This document shows, in pieces, positions 8,717 through 17,819 of a stretch of DNA of 60,802 bases. The translations under genes were made by a program, and so were the position numbers. The stretch's first letter is position 1; each line of letters starts with the position of its first letter. Source of the DNA: Methanobrevibacter thaueri (GTDB taxonomy: Archaea; Methanobacteriota; Methanobacteria; Methanobacteriales; Methanobacteriaceae); the NCBI RefSeq assembly GCF_003111625.1, contig NZ_MZGS01000022.1, positions 1 to 60,802 of the forward strand. The letters run 5' to 3'. The notes beneath the pieces were generated by a model, which did no database searches, had not been told where the DNA came from, and worked only from the letters and a program-made list of their open reading frames with translations.

Positions 8717-9859
8717 ATGGTGGATGTTAAAAAGGGAATTAAGGTTAAGATTTATCCTACTCAGGAGCAGAAGGATATGTTTCATAGGAATTTTGGTTGC
8801 TGTCGCAAGGCCCATAATGTCGTTCTTGACAAATACAATAAAATGCACAGTAAAGATTCCAACCTAAGACCAACATTTACTTTCTTAAATAAACTACTAA
8901 ATGAAGCCAAGAGAGAATTTCCTTATTTGGAGGATGTAGAATCAACAAGTCTCCAACAGGAAATAAGAGACTTGGCTACATCATTTGATAATTTCTTTAA
9001 AAATCCATCACACTTCAATAAACCCCATTTTCACAAAAAGAAAACAAGTAAACTAGCATTCAGACAAACAATAAGACAAGACATTAGAATCATCCAAAAA
9101 AATAAAATGATTCTAAGAAAATATGGCAAAGTAAAATTCCACACAAGCCAAGAATACTTCCAAATACTAAACGACAAAAATACAAAATTCAACAATGTAA
9201 CAATCTCCTTTGATGGAATAGACTACTTTGCAACATTCAACATTGATTTTGCTGAAGAAGAATGGGAACTAACAGGTAAAAATGTAGGTTGTGATATTAA
9301 TTCAAATGTAAACGGCTGGCTGGTCACAAGCGATGAGGAAAAGGAATACTTTGACATTGACCATGAAAACCAAATGGTCAAATTAATCAACCGGATAATG
9401 GCCAAATGCACAAATGGAAGCAAAAAATGGAAAAAACAGAAAATCAGACTATTAAAATGGTATCATCAACGATCCAATAAACTTGACGATTACATAGAGA
9501 AACTTTCAACAGAAATGGTCAAAAAATATGATACCATAGTATTTGAGAAAAATTACTCAAAAATTAAAATATTGATTGGTGGCGAGCAAAACATGGTGTT
9601 TCCACTCACAAAATTCATAACTAAACTACAAGACAAATTCGCTAGGCACAAACCTCAAGCAGAAGGTGTAGTATTTGTAGATGCAAAATATACCAGTAAA
9701 AAATGTCATTTTTGCGGAAACATCAACCATGAATTAGATGTGAAAACACGAAAATGGAAATGTCCAAACTGCGGTGAAACACTAGATCGTGACATTAACG
9801 CCGCCATTAATATTTTGAACCGGTGGGACTACGGGAATAGCCTAGAAAACGCCAAATAA
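8717..9859 (+). CDS. tnpB: TnpB RNA-guided nuclease (IS605 OrfB family)
   Basis: The 380-aa protein opens VKKGIKVKIYPTQEQKDMFHRNFGCCRKAHN, the standard OrfB N-terminus. RuvC residues appear intact: Asp193 in VGCDINSN, Glu277 in IVFEKNY, and Asp359 in DRDINAAINIL. A zinc ribbon has the four cysteines of CHFCG and CPNCG between the second and third RuvC motifs. Length is normal, so the gene is full-length and could be active as an RNA-guided endonuclease. I prefer the ATG at 8717, with GTGGTG upstream, over the GTG at 8702. A TATA-like TTTATATATTA lies at 8648-8657. No CRISPR array is nearby, so this is a transposon protein rather than Cas12. Confidence 0.9.
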   Translation: MVDVKKGIKVKIYPTQEQKDMFHRNFGCCRKAHNVVLDKYNKMHSKDSNLRPTFTFLNKLLNEAKREFPYLEDVESTSLQQEIRDLATSFDNFFKNPSHFNKPHFHKKKTSKLAFRQTIRQDIRIIQKNKMILRKYGKVKFHTSQEYFQILNDKNTKFNNVTISFDGIDYFATFNIDFAEEEWELTGKNVGCDINSNVNGWLVTSDEEKEYFDIDHENQMVKLINRIMAKCTNGSKKWKKQKIRLLKWYHQRSNKLDDYIEKLSTEMVKKYDTIVFEKNYSKIKILIGGEQNMVFPLTKFITKLQDKFARHKPQAEGVVFVDAKYTSKKCHFCGNINHELDVKTRKWKCPNCGETLDRDINAAINILNRWDYGNSLENAK

Positions 9860-9890
9860 ACAAGTGGCACAAAAAAACAAATCTAGGAAT

Positions 9891-9913
9891 CCTCGACTTC
9901 TACAAAGTCGAGG
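9891..9913 (+). other. Right-end hairpin of TnpB element / putative omegaRNA 3' part
   Basis: A perfect 9-bp stem CCTCGACTT/AAGTCGAGG with a 5-base loop lies 30 bases after the tnpB stop, preceded by GGAAT and followed by TAGTTCA. By analogy with studied TnpB systems, the transcript ending here would form the scaffold of the guide RNA, and bases after about 9920 would be the guide. That function is inferred. Confidence 0.5.
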
Positions 9914-9972
9914 TAGTTCAAAATAATGATTTGGATGGTATATAAAGGTATCTTTAAAAAAAATAAGAAAGG

Positions 9973-9995
9973 TAGAAGTTGAAAAACAACTTCTA
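9973..9995 (-). terminator. Terminator of the YhgE/Pip gene
   Basis: Read on the minus strand, TAGAAGTTG-TTTTT-CAACTTCTA forms a 9-bp stem that overlaps the stop codon, followed by a T-rich tract (CTTTCTTATTTTTTTT). This is an intrinsic-type terminator directly at the gene's end. Confidence 0.7.
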
Positions 9996-11831
9996 GAATA
10001 ATCCACTTTCTTCCAACTTGTTCTCAAAGTAGTGGGTTGCTTTGTCTGCTTTTTCCTTGATAATTATTGAAACAATGACAGTAACAATACCCAAAGCGAA
10101 AAGGATGATTAGGGCTGGTATGAAGTTGGACCAGATTAATCCTAATTGCGCTTCACGAATCAGTGTGATTGCATAGGTCATTGGCAGATATGGATTCAAT
10201 ATGTTGAAAATTGGGGACATAATTTCCACAGGATATATTCCTCCGGTTCCGGATATCTGTAAAACCAAAAGAACAATTGCAACCGCTTTTCCAACGTTTC
10301 CTAATGCGGAAACCAATGAGTATACGAGAATCATGAACACTCCCGATACGGTTAGGCATGACAGTATGAACATCGCCTCATTGGCAATGTAGATGCCTAA
10401 AATGTGGGCTCCGATTATTGTAACGCAAGATTGGAGCAGACCCATTATTAAGAATAGCACGGATTTACCAAAGTACATTTCAAGAGGGGTGTATTTGGTT
10501 CCTGTACTGGTACCTGGTTTTAGCATTGCACAAGTGATTAATGCACCAACCCACATGGACAATACAAGATAGAATGGGGAAACCTGTGATCCGTAATCAG
10601 GTGTTGGGAAGATTTCATGTCTGTCCAATTTGACAGGAGCGTAGAAGTAGTCTCCAAGTATTGTTTCGTTGATTCCTGTTATGTCTGCAAGGCTGTCTGC
10701 AGATGCACCAAGAGCGCCTGATGCGGCAAACAATGCTTGTGTAGCTGCATTTGAAAGCAATTGAGAACCTGCTGCTAAAGCAAGGGAACCTTCTGCCAGT
10801 TGCACGGAACCATCAGCCAAGTCACTTGCACCGCCTGCAACCTTGCTGGAACCATTGGCAAGTTTTGAGGAACCTTTGGCCAGGTCCACTGAACCGTCAG
10901 CCAACTTGCCAGCTCCATTGGCAACTTCTCCACTACCGTTTGCAAGCTCCACATTTCCGTTGACATAATCTTTGACAGGTCCGTCAGGGATTAATGATGG
11001 GTCAATGGCACTTTGGATTTCTTCAGAACCCTGTTCAACTTTACTTGCACCGTCTTTGACTGCAGTTGAACCTTTTTGCACGGCATCTGCACCGTTATTT
11101 ACATCTTTTGCTCCTTTTTGTACCTGACTTGCTCCATCCTTAACCTGGCTTGCTCCGTCTTTAACCTGGTCGGCTCCTGAGGACACCTGGTCGGCTCCTG
11201 ACGCTACCTGTGCCGAACCTGCAGCGAGCTGATTTCCACCACTGGCCAACTGATCTGCACCGGAGGCAAGTCCCTCTTGCAGTTCTCCAAGTTTGCCGTA
11301 GGCGGCAAGGTTGATAATCTCAACAATCTTTGCATTCAATGCATTATAAACGGCGTTTGAACCTGAATCGGTCAGTTTTGCCCCTACAGGATTTGCTTTC
11401 ATATTCACTATATATTCAAGTTTTGCCTGTTTCGGGTTATCTCCTGTTATGGAGATAATATTTTTACTCAGGTTTTTCGGTATTATGATACCTGCATAAT
11501 AATCGCCTTTGTAAACTCCATCACGAAGCTCATCTTCCGTTACAAAGGTCCACTTGAATTTATCATTGTCCTTTAAGTCTTTCACTAGTTCATTTCCGAC
11601 ATTAATCTTATTGCCATCAAATGTTGCTCCCTTATCGAGATTTGCAATTGCAAATTCCACCTGGCCGGTGTTTCCATACGGATCCCAACAGGCGTCGATA
11701 TTTATGAGCGCATAAAGGGAAGGCAATATAATCAATCCGACTAAGATAATAGTTACAATAGGATTTGAGAATGCGGATTTGAAATCATTTCTAATTATTT
11801 CAAGAACTTTGTTAACGTTTCTTTCACCCAT
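9993..11831 (-). CDS. YhgE/Pip-family membrane protein with heptad repeats
   Basis: The 612-aa protein belongs to the YhgE/Pip (phage infection protein) group, related to ABC-2 type export permeases. One transmembrane segment lies near residues 24-45, then an extracellular region beginning with the conserved DACWDPYGNTGQVEFAIAN block. From about 187 to 375 it consists of 7-residue repeats such as SGADQVS, DGASQVK and DGSVDLA, likely a long helical stalk. Five or six membrane segments follow to the C-terminus. Bacterial Pip is a phage receptor; other members export proteins or amphiphiles. The role here is unknown. It ends in a strong terminator and stands alone, with a start context (MGERN) lacking a clear RBS. 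Confidence 0.85.
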   Translation of the reverse strand: MGERNVNKVLEIIRNDFKSAFSNPIVTIILVGLIILPSLYALINIDACWDPYGNTGQVEFAIANLDKGATFDGNKINVGNELVKDLKDNDKFKWTFVTEDELRDGVYKGDYYAGIIIPKNLSKNIISITGDNPKQAKLEYIVNMKANPVGAKLTDSGSNAVYNALNAKIVEIINLAAYGKLGELQEGLASGADQLASGGNQLAAGSAQVASGADQVSSGADQVKDGASQVKDGASQVQKGAKDVNNGADAVQKGSTAVKDGASKVEQGSEEIQSAIDPSLIPDGPVKDYVNGNVELANGSGEVANGAGKLADGSVDLAKGSSKLANGSSKVAGGASDLADGSVQLAEGSLALAAGSQLLSNAATQALFAASGALGASADSLADITGINETILGDYFYAPVKLDRHEIFPTPDYGSQVSPFYLVLSMWVGALITCAMLKPGTSTGTKYTPLEMYFGKSVLFLIMGLLQSCVTIIGAHILGIYIANEAMFILSCLTVSGVFMILVYSLVSALGNVGKAVAIVLLVLQISGTGGIYPVEIMSPIFNILNPYLPMTYAITLIREAQLGLIWSNFIPALIILFALGIVTVIVSIIIKEKADKATHYFENKLEESGLF

Positions 11832-11999
11832 CTAATACCTCTTTGAATCAATCATTTGTTAGATAAACTTTTAACTATTATTAATTTATGGTTGATTAAA
11901 CTTTTAAACTTTATGTAATGTAATTTATTTCAAATATTAGAAATCTATTTAATTAATGAGTAAAAAATCTTTAAGTAAAAAAAGAAATAGGGTTTATTT

Positions 12000-13442
12000 A
12001 TGAAATTCAAAAAGAGTTTTTTAACGTTATGTATACTAATATTTTTATTTGGCATTGTTTGTGTCAGCGCAAGCGATATAAACGATACAATTACGGCGGA
12101 AGAAGAACCTCAAATCGTCGAACAGGCAGATGATGGTCTAATTGAGTCCGCACAAGAAGACTTGCTAAGTGAAGACGATGGAACATTCACCGCTCTGCAA
12201 AGACTGATTGACAACTCCGCCAAGGACTCAACAATCACATTGGATAAGGATTATGCCTATGATGAAGGATTCAGCACCAGGGGTATTGTAGTCGACAAGA
12301 ACCTGACCATTGACGGTAACGGACATACCCTGGACGGATTGTCAAAATCCCGAATTTTTCTCATAAATGGAAAGGTAATCAATCCATACACAGTCACATT
12401 GAAGAACATCAAGTTCAAGAATGGTCACACTGACCTTTATGGAGGAGCAATATTTAATTTCGGTAATGCTGTAGTTGACAATTGTGAATTTTCAAACAAC
12501 TATGCAAAGTATTGTGGTGGAGCAATAGGATCCATCGGTCTTTTTGAATACAAAAATTCCAAATTCAATGCGAACATTGCTGACGGTGACGGAGGAGCCA
12601 TCTTCACATTATCAATAAGGGGGGCCCTGCCCTATTTAATCAATGAAACAATGGACGTTGGTATCCATAATTTCATGGATTATATAAGGAACAACTTCAC
12701 CCTTCAATATGCGACAGAAAAGATAAGCAATTGCGTTTTCACAAATAATGTTGCTAAAGGAACAGGCGGTGGAGCAGTTTACGCATATGGAAACATTGAT
12801 ATCAAATCATCCAAATTCACTTCAAATTCCGGAGGATTGAAAGGTGGAGCAGTATTTGCAAATAAGGATTTGTTCATTTCAGGCTCAACATTCACAGGCA
12901 ACAAGGTTTCCACATATGGTGGTGCAGTCTACTTCAAGTGCCATGATCTGAAGTCTGGAGTCCCAAAATACTACTCAAATTCAATAACCGGATGTGATTT
13001 CACCAAGAACACCGCAAGCAAAGGTGGAGCAATTTATGCATTCAGGACATCTTCCAGCGATACAACACACTGTGCCAAAGCGGTGAAATGTACATTCACA
13101 GCCAATAAGGCATCTGAGGGTAGGGACATTTATGGAGGAACCCATTTAAAATGTGTATTTAACTATTTGAAGCTAACCCTGAAAAAGGTTAAAGTCAAAA
13201 AATCCGCCAAAAAGCTTGTACTAACCGCAAAACTGACAAAAGGCAAAACCTTAATCAAAGGCAAAAAAATCACTTTCAAGTTCAAAGGTAAAACCTACAA
13301 GGCAAAAACCAATAAGAAAGGTATTGCAAAGGTCACCATTAAAAAATCAGTCTTGAAAAAGCTTAAAGTCGGTAAAAAGGTTAAATACCAAGCAAAATAT
13401 GGCAAACTCACTAAAAAAGTAACTGTTAAAGTTAAAAAGTAA
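12000..13442 (+). CDS. Adhesin-like beta-helix surface protein
   Basis: The 480-aa protein has a signal peptide (KKSFLTLCILIFLFGIVCVSAS), then an acidic linker, then a right-handed beta-helix from about 55 to 380 recognisable by GGAIF, GGAVY and NCEFSNNYA-type turns (chlamydial-Pmp-like repeats). The last ~90 residues are a lysine-rich Ig-like domain (KVKKSAKKLVLTAKL to TVKVKK), the tail typical of Methanobrevibacter adhesin-like proteins, thought to bind the negatively charged cell wall. No membrane anchor is present. The likely place is the cell exterior; the ligand is unknown. A UUCG-loop terminator follows at once. It is the shortest of three adhesin-like genes in a row. Confidence 0.85.
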   Translation: MKFKKSFLTLCILIFLFGIVCVSASDINDTITAEEEPQIVEQADDGLIESAQEDLLSEDDGTFTALQRLIDNSAKDSTITLDKDYAYDEGFSTRGIVVDKNLTIDGNGHTLDGLSKSRIFLINGKVINPYTVTLKNIKFKNGHTDLYGGAIFNFGNAVVDNCEFSNNYAKYCGGAIGSIGLFEYKNSKFNANIADGDGGAIFTLSIRGALPYLINETMDVGIHNFMDYIRNNFTLQYATEKISNCVFTNNVAKGTGGGAVYAYGNIDIKSSKFTSNSGGLKGGAVFANKDLFISGSTFTGNKVSTYGGAVYFKCHDLKSGVPKYYSNSITGCDFTKNTASKGGAIYAFRTSSSDTTHCAKAVKCTFTANKASEGRDIYGGTHLKCVFNYLKLTLKKVKVKKSAKKLVLTAKLTKGKTLIKGKKITFKFKGKTYKAKTNKKGIAKVTIKKSVLKKLKVGKKVKYQAKYGKLTKKVTVKVKK

Positions 13443-13476
13443 TTGCTTCGGCGGTTACTTTTCTTTTTTTATTTTT
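13441..13476 (+). terminator. UUCG-tetraloop terminator of first adhesin gene
   Basis: AGTAATTGC-TTCG-GCGGTTACT forms a 9-bp stem (two G-T pairs) closed by the very stable UUCG loop, followed by TTTTCTTTTTTTATTTTTTC. The stem includes the stop codon. Confidence 0.75.
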
Positions 13477-13773
13477 TCAGATTACATCCAGCTATCTGAA
13501 TGCTTAAAGGGCAGTTTCATATTTTCACTATTTTCTGTTTTCAAAGTAATCAATTTTTCATTCTGCTCACACTTTTGTTGCCGGTTGAATTAATTTCACA
13601 GTGCCATGTGCTAAATGTATGCAATAATTTTGTAGAAAGAGTTTTGCTAAAAAAATATTATAGTTATATATAAATATATTTGTGAATAAACTTTTAAGCA
13701 TATCTTGAATGAATTGACTAAAAATTAATAGTTTCTAACAATTTATTCAAAAAATATTTTGTATGGGGAAAAT
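13477..13773. other. Intergenic region before the second adhesin gene
   Basis: No gene is visible. Bases about 13490-13630 share patches of sequence with 21740-21880, behind the third adhesin gene, for example TTCACTATTTTCT and TTGCCG...GAATTAATTTCA...TGCCATGT-like stretches, so this is a duplicated, decayed segment. The final part (about 13660-13773) is AT-rich promoter sequence, with AATTTATTCAAAA shared with the upstream region of the third adhesin gene. Confidence 0.5.
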
Positions 13774-16700
13774 ATGAAGAAGGGAATATTAATTCTAACT
13801 ATGCTTATTCTGGCCTTGTTCAGCGTGTCCTGCATATATGCAGCCGATGCAGATGATGCACTGGCGTCCAATGAAGATACAGCTGCAATAGAAATAGCAC
13901 AAATCGATGATATAATTGTAAGTGATGAAATTCAAGCAGTTGAACAAAGCAATGATCAAGAACTTATTTTAGAAGATAATGATGTTAAGGAATTAGGTGC
14001 CGGTGAATACAATTATACTGACTTAAGAAATCAAATTGGCACTGGTGGAGATATAAACTTAGTTAAAGGCAATTACTATTATGTTGATGGCGACGGCGAT
14101 ACCATTGAAATTAGTACTTCAGGTGTAATTGATGGTAACGGTGCGGTAATTGACATGGCAGGATCAGCCATTCGGGCATTCAAGGTAAACACTTCCGGCG
14201 TAACGATTAAGAACATGACCATTAAGAATGCAAACTATGCCGGTATCGGCGGTGCCATTTATTTTAGCGGTGAGGGCATTGTAACGGATTGTAATTTTGT
14301 CAATGACTCTGCTTATGCTGGCGGTGCACTTTCTTTCGGCCAGTCTGGTACTGTGAAAAATTGTAATTTCACCGACAACAAGGCAACATCAAGGGATATA
14401 TTAGTTGTTCCAGCAGTTGGCGGCGCTATTTACTTTGACCTGACAGGTACGGTGGAAAATTGTAATTTCACTAACAACAATGCAACATATTATGGTGGTG
14501 CAGTTTACTCCCGGAATCAATGTAATGTAACAAATTGTAATTTTACTAGCAACACTGCTAATTTTGGCGGTGCAGTTTGCTTCGATGAAACAGGTAATGT
14601 GTCAAATTGTAATTTTGCCGGTAACACTGCAACCGATAGTGGCGGTGCAGTTTACTCATGGAATCAATGTAATGTAACAAATTGTAATTTCACTAACAAC
14701 AATGCATCTAACTTGGGCGGCGCTATTGTGATTTATTCGGCTAGTGTTGAAAATTGTAATTTTACTAACAACCAAGCAACTGGTGATGATAGTGAGGGTG
14801 GAGCAATTTACTTCCACAGTTCTGGCAGTGTGGAGAACTGTAACTTTACCAACAACTCCGCTTCAATGGGCGGTGCCGTTTACTTCAGCAGTCCAGACAG
14901 TGTTGCAAAACGCTGTGATTTTGCAGGCAACAATGCTATCGGCGATGGCGGTGCTGTCTATTTCGCTTCTGATGAATGCAGTGCAGAGAATTGTAATTTT
15001 ACCAGCAACTCCGCTTTAAAGGGCGGTGCTGTTTACTTCAAGACTTCCGGCTACGCTATAAACTGTAGTTTCGCCTCCAACAATGTTTCCGGTGATGGGG
15101 GTGCGGTTTACGCAGGCAATGAAGGAATTATTATGGACTGTAATTTCACCGACAACTCCGCTTCCGGTGTTGGGGGCGCTGCCCGGATTTATGACGGATT
15201 GCTTATGGGTTGTAATTTCACAGGTAACACTGCTGTCGGTGATGGCGGTGCCGTTTTCTTTGCCGCTTTGGGGTCTGTAGGAGACTCCAGTTTTGCCTGC
15301 AACACCGGCCGCAGTGGAGGGGCTTTATGGGTTCTTTCAGGCATGGTTATGGGTTGTAATTTTGAGAAAAACAATGCCTCCGAAAATGGCGGTGCGGTCT
15401 TTTTTGACTCAGGCGATCTGGAAGAGTGTAACTTCACCGCAAACACCGCTTCCAATCACGGGGGCGCAATCTGCTTTGATGCATATGCCAATCCTACCAA
15501 TTGCAGTTTCGCCGGCAACACAGCATTGATGGGCGGAGCCGCCTATTTCTCAGGGGGAGCAGCTGTCCATTACTGCAATTTCACAGGCAATATTGCATCC
15601 AACGGTTCTGCACTCTATTTTGAGTACACTCCAGAGAATAATTTTGTTCATGATTCAACTTTCCTAGAAAACACGGCGGATGCGCAAGCCATTGACATAA
15701 TCAAAAATGATGACAACATCACGATTATCTTCACAGGAAATGACAACCTTCTCAATGCGATTTATTCCAGTGCTGATATCCGATTCACCAATGTGACCTA
15801 TCTGGGCGCAGACGGAATCGTTGCAAACACAGGCACCTCCTCTCCGGCCAGGTCCAACAGGGAGGCAGGCCAGAACATAACTGTTGCAATCATTGTTGAT
15901 GACAGGATTATTTTGGATGATGTAAAAATCACAGATGCCGAAGGCACAGTCGTCCTCTATCAAAGCATTGCAGGCAATTATGTGATTATTGCCCGCCACG
16001 ATGAGAATTCATACTACACCAAGGCCGAAAGGATAGTGACAAACGTCGAGCATTACATCAACGTGACCTCAATTGAGGCCAACAACAGGACAGTGAACCT
16101 CACCGCCAAATCCAACATCTACGGTGAAGTCATGTCTGAAGTGCCACAATTCATCATCTCAAACGGCAATTCAGTCGCTGCAGTATATGCCGGCAACGGA
16201 ACCTGGTGGGCTATATATACATTCGATGACTACAGTGCGTATAACGTCAGCGCATCCTATGCGGCGCTTGAAAACGTGAGCGTAGGCAATGCCACCATTG
16301 TCATCACCAGGGCCGATTCGACTTTGATTATCGACAATGTGGTCATGGAATATGGGGATTCGCTCAACCTTAGCGTAACGGCTGAAGGAGCCACAGGCAT
16401 CACCGCAAGGATTGACGGTGAAGATGTTGGCGTTTCAGGATTTTCAATTATGATTTCGGGCCTGAATGTAGGCACACACACTCTGGAAGTGATGACGGTA
16501 CCTGATGAAGACCACAATTCCGTAAGAAAGACTGCCAACATCACGGTCAGCAAACTCAAAACAGAGCTGGTTGCAGATTCAATAACCGTAATCTATAACA
16601 CGGGTGGTGATTTGGCAATCACATTGAAGGACGTGTGCGGAAACCCTCTGGCCAATCAGATCCTGCTTGTTGATTTCAATGGCGAGAAAATCTATGACTT

Positions 16701-17397
16701 TACCGATTCGAACGGTACCATAAAAGTGCCTCTCAAGGGTCTTGCGGCAAACACATATTCTGCCCGAATAGTCTTTATGGGAAACGACGACTATAACGGG
16801 TCAGATGCCAACGCAACAGTCACCGTTAAAAAGGATGGCACCTCACTGTCTGCGGGTGCGGTAACTGCAGTCTATAATGTGAATAAGAATCTTGTGATTA
16901 CCTTAAAAGACAGCCGTGGAAATCCTATTAAGGGAGCTTCTGTGACAGTTGATTTAAACGGTGCTAGGACATACTCCACCGATGCCAAGGGTCAGATTAA
17001 GGTGGCTGTCGGCAGTCTGGTTCCTAAAGTCTACACCGCTAAAATAGCCTTCAAGGGAAACGGCAACTACTTCAAATCAACAAAAGATGTTAAGGTGACT
17101 GTCAAAAAGGCAACACCAAAACTGGCAGCCAAAAACAAGAAGTTCAAAAAGTCCAAAAAGGTCAAGAAGTACACTGTAACCCTTAAAAGCAATGTGGGCA
17201 AGGCCATGAAGAAGGTGAAGGTCACCCTGAAAGTCAAGGGCAAAAAGGCAATCACTGTCAAAACCAACAATAAGGGTAAAGCCACCTTCAAAATCAAAAA
17301 GCTCACCAAAAAGGGCAAATACAAAGCGACAGTGACATACAAAGGCAATAAAAACTACAACAAGGTCACCAAGAAAGTTAAAATAACAATCAAGTAA
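13774..17397 (+). CDS. Large adhesin-like beta-helix protein (paralogue 1)
   Basis: The 1207-aa secreted protein has a signal peptide MKKGILILTMLILALFSVSC..AADA, an acidic linker, and some twenty beta-helix turns between about residues 130 and 640, each with NCNFTNNxA and GGAVYF. Ig-like domains follow, including a shared RSNREAGQNITV block, and a lysine-rich Ig-like tail ends in KKVKITIK. The ATG at 13774 has GGGGAA upstream; the TTG at 13759 is not needed. The signal peptide, linker, middle and C-terminal domains match the next gene closely, so the two are duplicates. The 3' half is visibly richer in GC and synonymous change than the 5' half. Function is inferred from family only: cell-surface attachment. 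Confidence 0.87.
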   Translation: MKKGILILTMLILALFSVSCIYAADADDALASNEDTAAIEIAQIDDIIVSDEIQAVEQSNDQELILEDNDVKELGAGEYNYTDLRNQIGTGGDINLVKGNYYYVDGDGDTIEISTSGVIDGNGAVIDMAGSAIRAFKVNTSGVTIKNMTIKNANYAGIGGAIYFSGEGIVTDCNFVNDSAYAGGALSFGQSGTVKNCNFTDNKATSRDILVVPAVGGAIYFDLTGTVENCNFTNNNATYYGGAVYSRNQCNVTNCNFTSNTANFGGAVCFDETGNVSNCNFAGNTATDSGGAVYSWNQCNVTNCNFTNNNASNLGGAIVIYSASVENCNFTNNQATGDDSEGGAIYFHSSGSVENCNFTNNSASMGGAVYFSSPDSVAKRCDFAGNNAIGDGGAVYFASDECSAENCNFTSNSALKGGAVYFKTSGYAINCSFASNNVSGDGGAVYAGNEGIIMDCNFTDNSASGVGGAARIYDGLLMGCNFTGNTAVGDGGAVFFAALGSVGDSSFACNTGRSGGALWVLSGMVMGCNFEKNNASENGGAVFFDSGDLEECNFTANTASNHGGAICFDAYANPTNCSFAGNTALMGGAAYFSGGAAVHYCNFTGNIASNGSALYFEYTPENNFVHDSTFLENTADAQAIDIIKNDDNITIIFTGNDNLLNAIYSSADIRFTNVTYLGADGIVANTGTSSPARSNREAGQNITVAIIVDDRIILDDVKITDAEGTVVLYQSIAGNYVIIARHDENSYYTKAERIVTNVEHYINVTSIEANNRTVNLTAKSNIYGEVMSEVPQFIISNGNSVAAVYAGNGTWWAIYTFDDYSAYNVSASYAALENVSVGNATIVITRADSTLIIDNVVMEYGDSLNLSVTAEGATGITARIDGEDVGVSGFSIMISGLNVGTHTLEVMTVPDEDHNSVRKTANITVSKLKTELVADSITVIYNTGGDLAITLKDVCGNPLANQILLVDFNGEKIYDFTDSNGTIKVPLKGLAANTYSARIVFMGNDDYNGSDANATVTVKKDGTSLSAGAVTAVYNVNKNLVITLKDSRGNPIKGASVTVDLNGARTYSTDAKGQIKVAVGSLVPKVYTAKIAFKGNGNYFKSTKDVKVTVKKATPKLAAKNKKFKKSKKVKKYTVTLKSNVGKAMKKVKVTLKVKGKKAITVKTNNKGKATFKIKKLTKKGKYKATVTYKGNKNYNKVTKKVKITIK

Positions 17398-17438
17398 CTC
17401 GCTTCGGCAGTTACTTCACATTTTTTATTTTTTTCATT
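17395..17438 (+). terminator. UUCG-loop terminator of second adhesin gene
   Basis: AGTAACT..GC-TTCG-GC..AGTTACT pairs with the stop codon inside the stem, again capped by TTCG, then a T-rich tract TTTTTTATTTTTTTC. It is clearly related to the terminator at 13441. Confidence 0.75.
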
Positions 17439-17461
17439 AATTCGTATAGATTTGCCGTTAA

Positions 17462-17632
17462 CAATATACTTGTTTTCCAATATTCTTTGGGTATCTTAAT
17501 TCAAGAGTGCCTGGCTCTCATGAAGAATTCTATGAATTGAAATTGCCAAAAGCAAAGAATATGGGCAGTTCACAGTACAGGGAATTGTATAAAAACTGCT
17601 GTGCTCATTTAGGGTTTGATCATATGATGTAG
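17462..17632 (+). pseudogene. Relic 3' end of an unidentified gene
   Basis: Between the two paralogous adhesin genes an open frame of 56 codons without internal stop ends at TAG 17630-17632. Its last part, GSHEEFYELKLPKAKNMG followed by SSQYRELYKNCCAHLGFDHMM, has the composition of real protein. No start codon or RBS is present and the N-terminus is missing. A terminator follows directly at 17629-17655, as if the 3' end of a lost gene had been kept. The family is not recognisable to me; chance openness cannot be excluded in a 57-codon frame. Confidence 0.35.
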
Positions 17633-17660
17633 ATGCAATAGCATCTATGTTCTTTCTTTT
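17629..17660 (+). terminator. Orphan terminator after relic frame
   Basis: TAGATGC-AATA-GCATCTA is a 7-bp stem with a 4-base loop, followed by TGTTCTTTCTTTTTTTTTA. No intact gene precedes it, only the relic frame whose stop lies in the stem. Confidence 0.6.
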
Positions 17661-17819
17661 TTTTTATCAAGTTTCATTTTCAAATTATTATTTTCTTTAT
17701 AATGGATATTTATTTATATTTATATTTACAGACTTTTAATCATATTTTGAATATTTTAAAACTGAAAATAACAGTTTACAACAATTTATTCAAAAGCCAT
17801 TAATTTGAGGGGGATAATT

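Larger units (their letters stand above)
8324..9920 (+). mobile_element. IS200/IS605-type element carrying only tnpB
   Basis: A TnpB gene is flanked by the hairpin at 8324-8365 and a right-end hairpin at 9891-9913 (CCTCGACTT, loop CTACA, AAGTCGAGG). No TnpA Y1 transposase gene is present, so the element cannot move unless TnpA acts from elsewhere. The right end is where TnpB elements encode their guide (omega/re) RNA; transcription through 9780-9915 would produce one, with the guide taken from flanking DNA after about 9920. Outer boundaries are estimates; a second hairpin at 8141 suggests an older nested copy. Confidence 0.6.

Noticed and set aside
8717-9859. TnpB as a Cas12-type effector
   Set aside because: The size, the IS605-type hairpins and the lack of an array or adaptation genes make a transposon TnpB the simpler reading.
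15189-17348. Long minus-strand frames across the adhesin genes
   Set aside because: They mirror the repetitive, biased codons of the plus-strand genes and have no promoter or ribosome-binding site.
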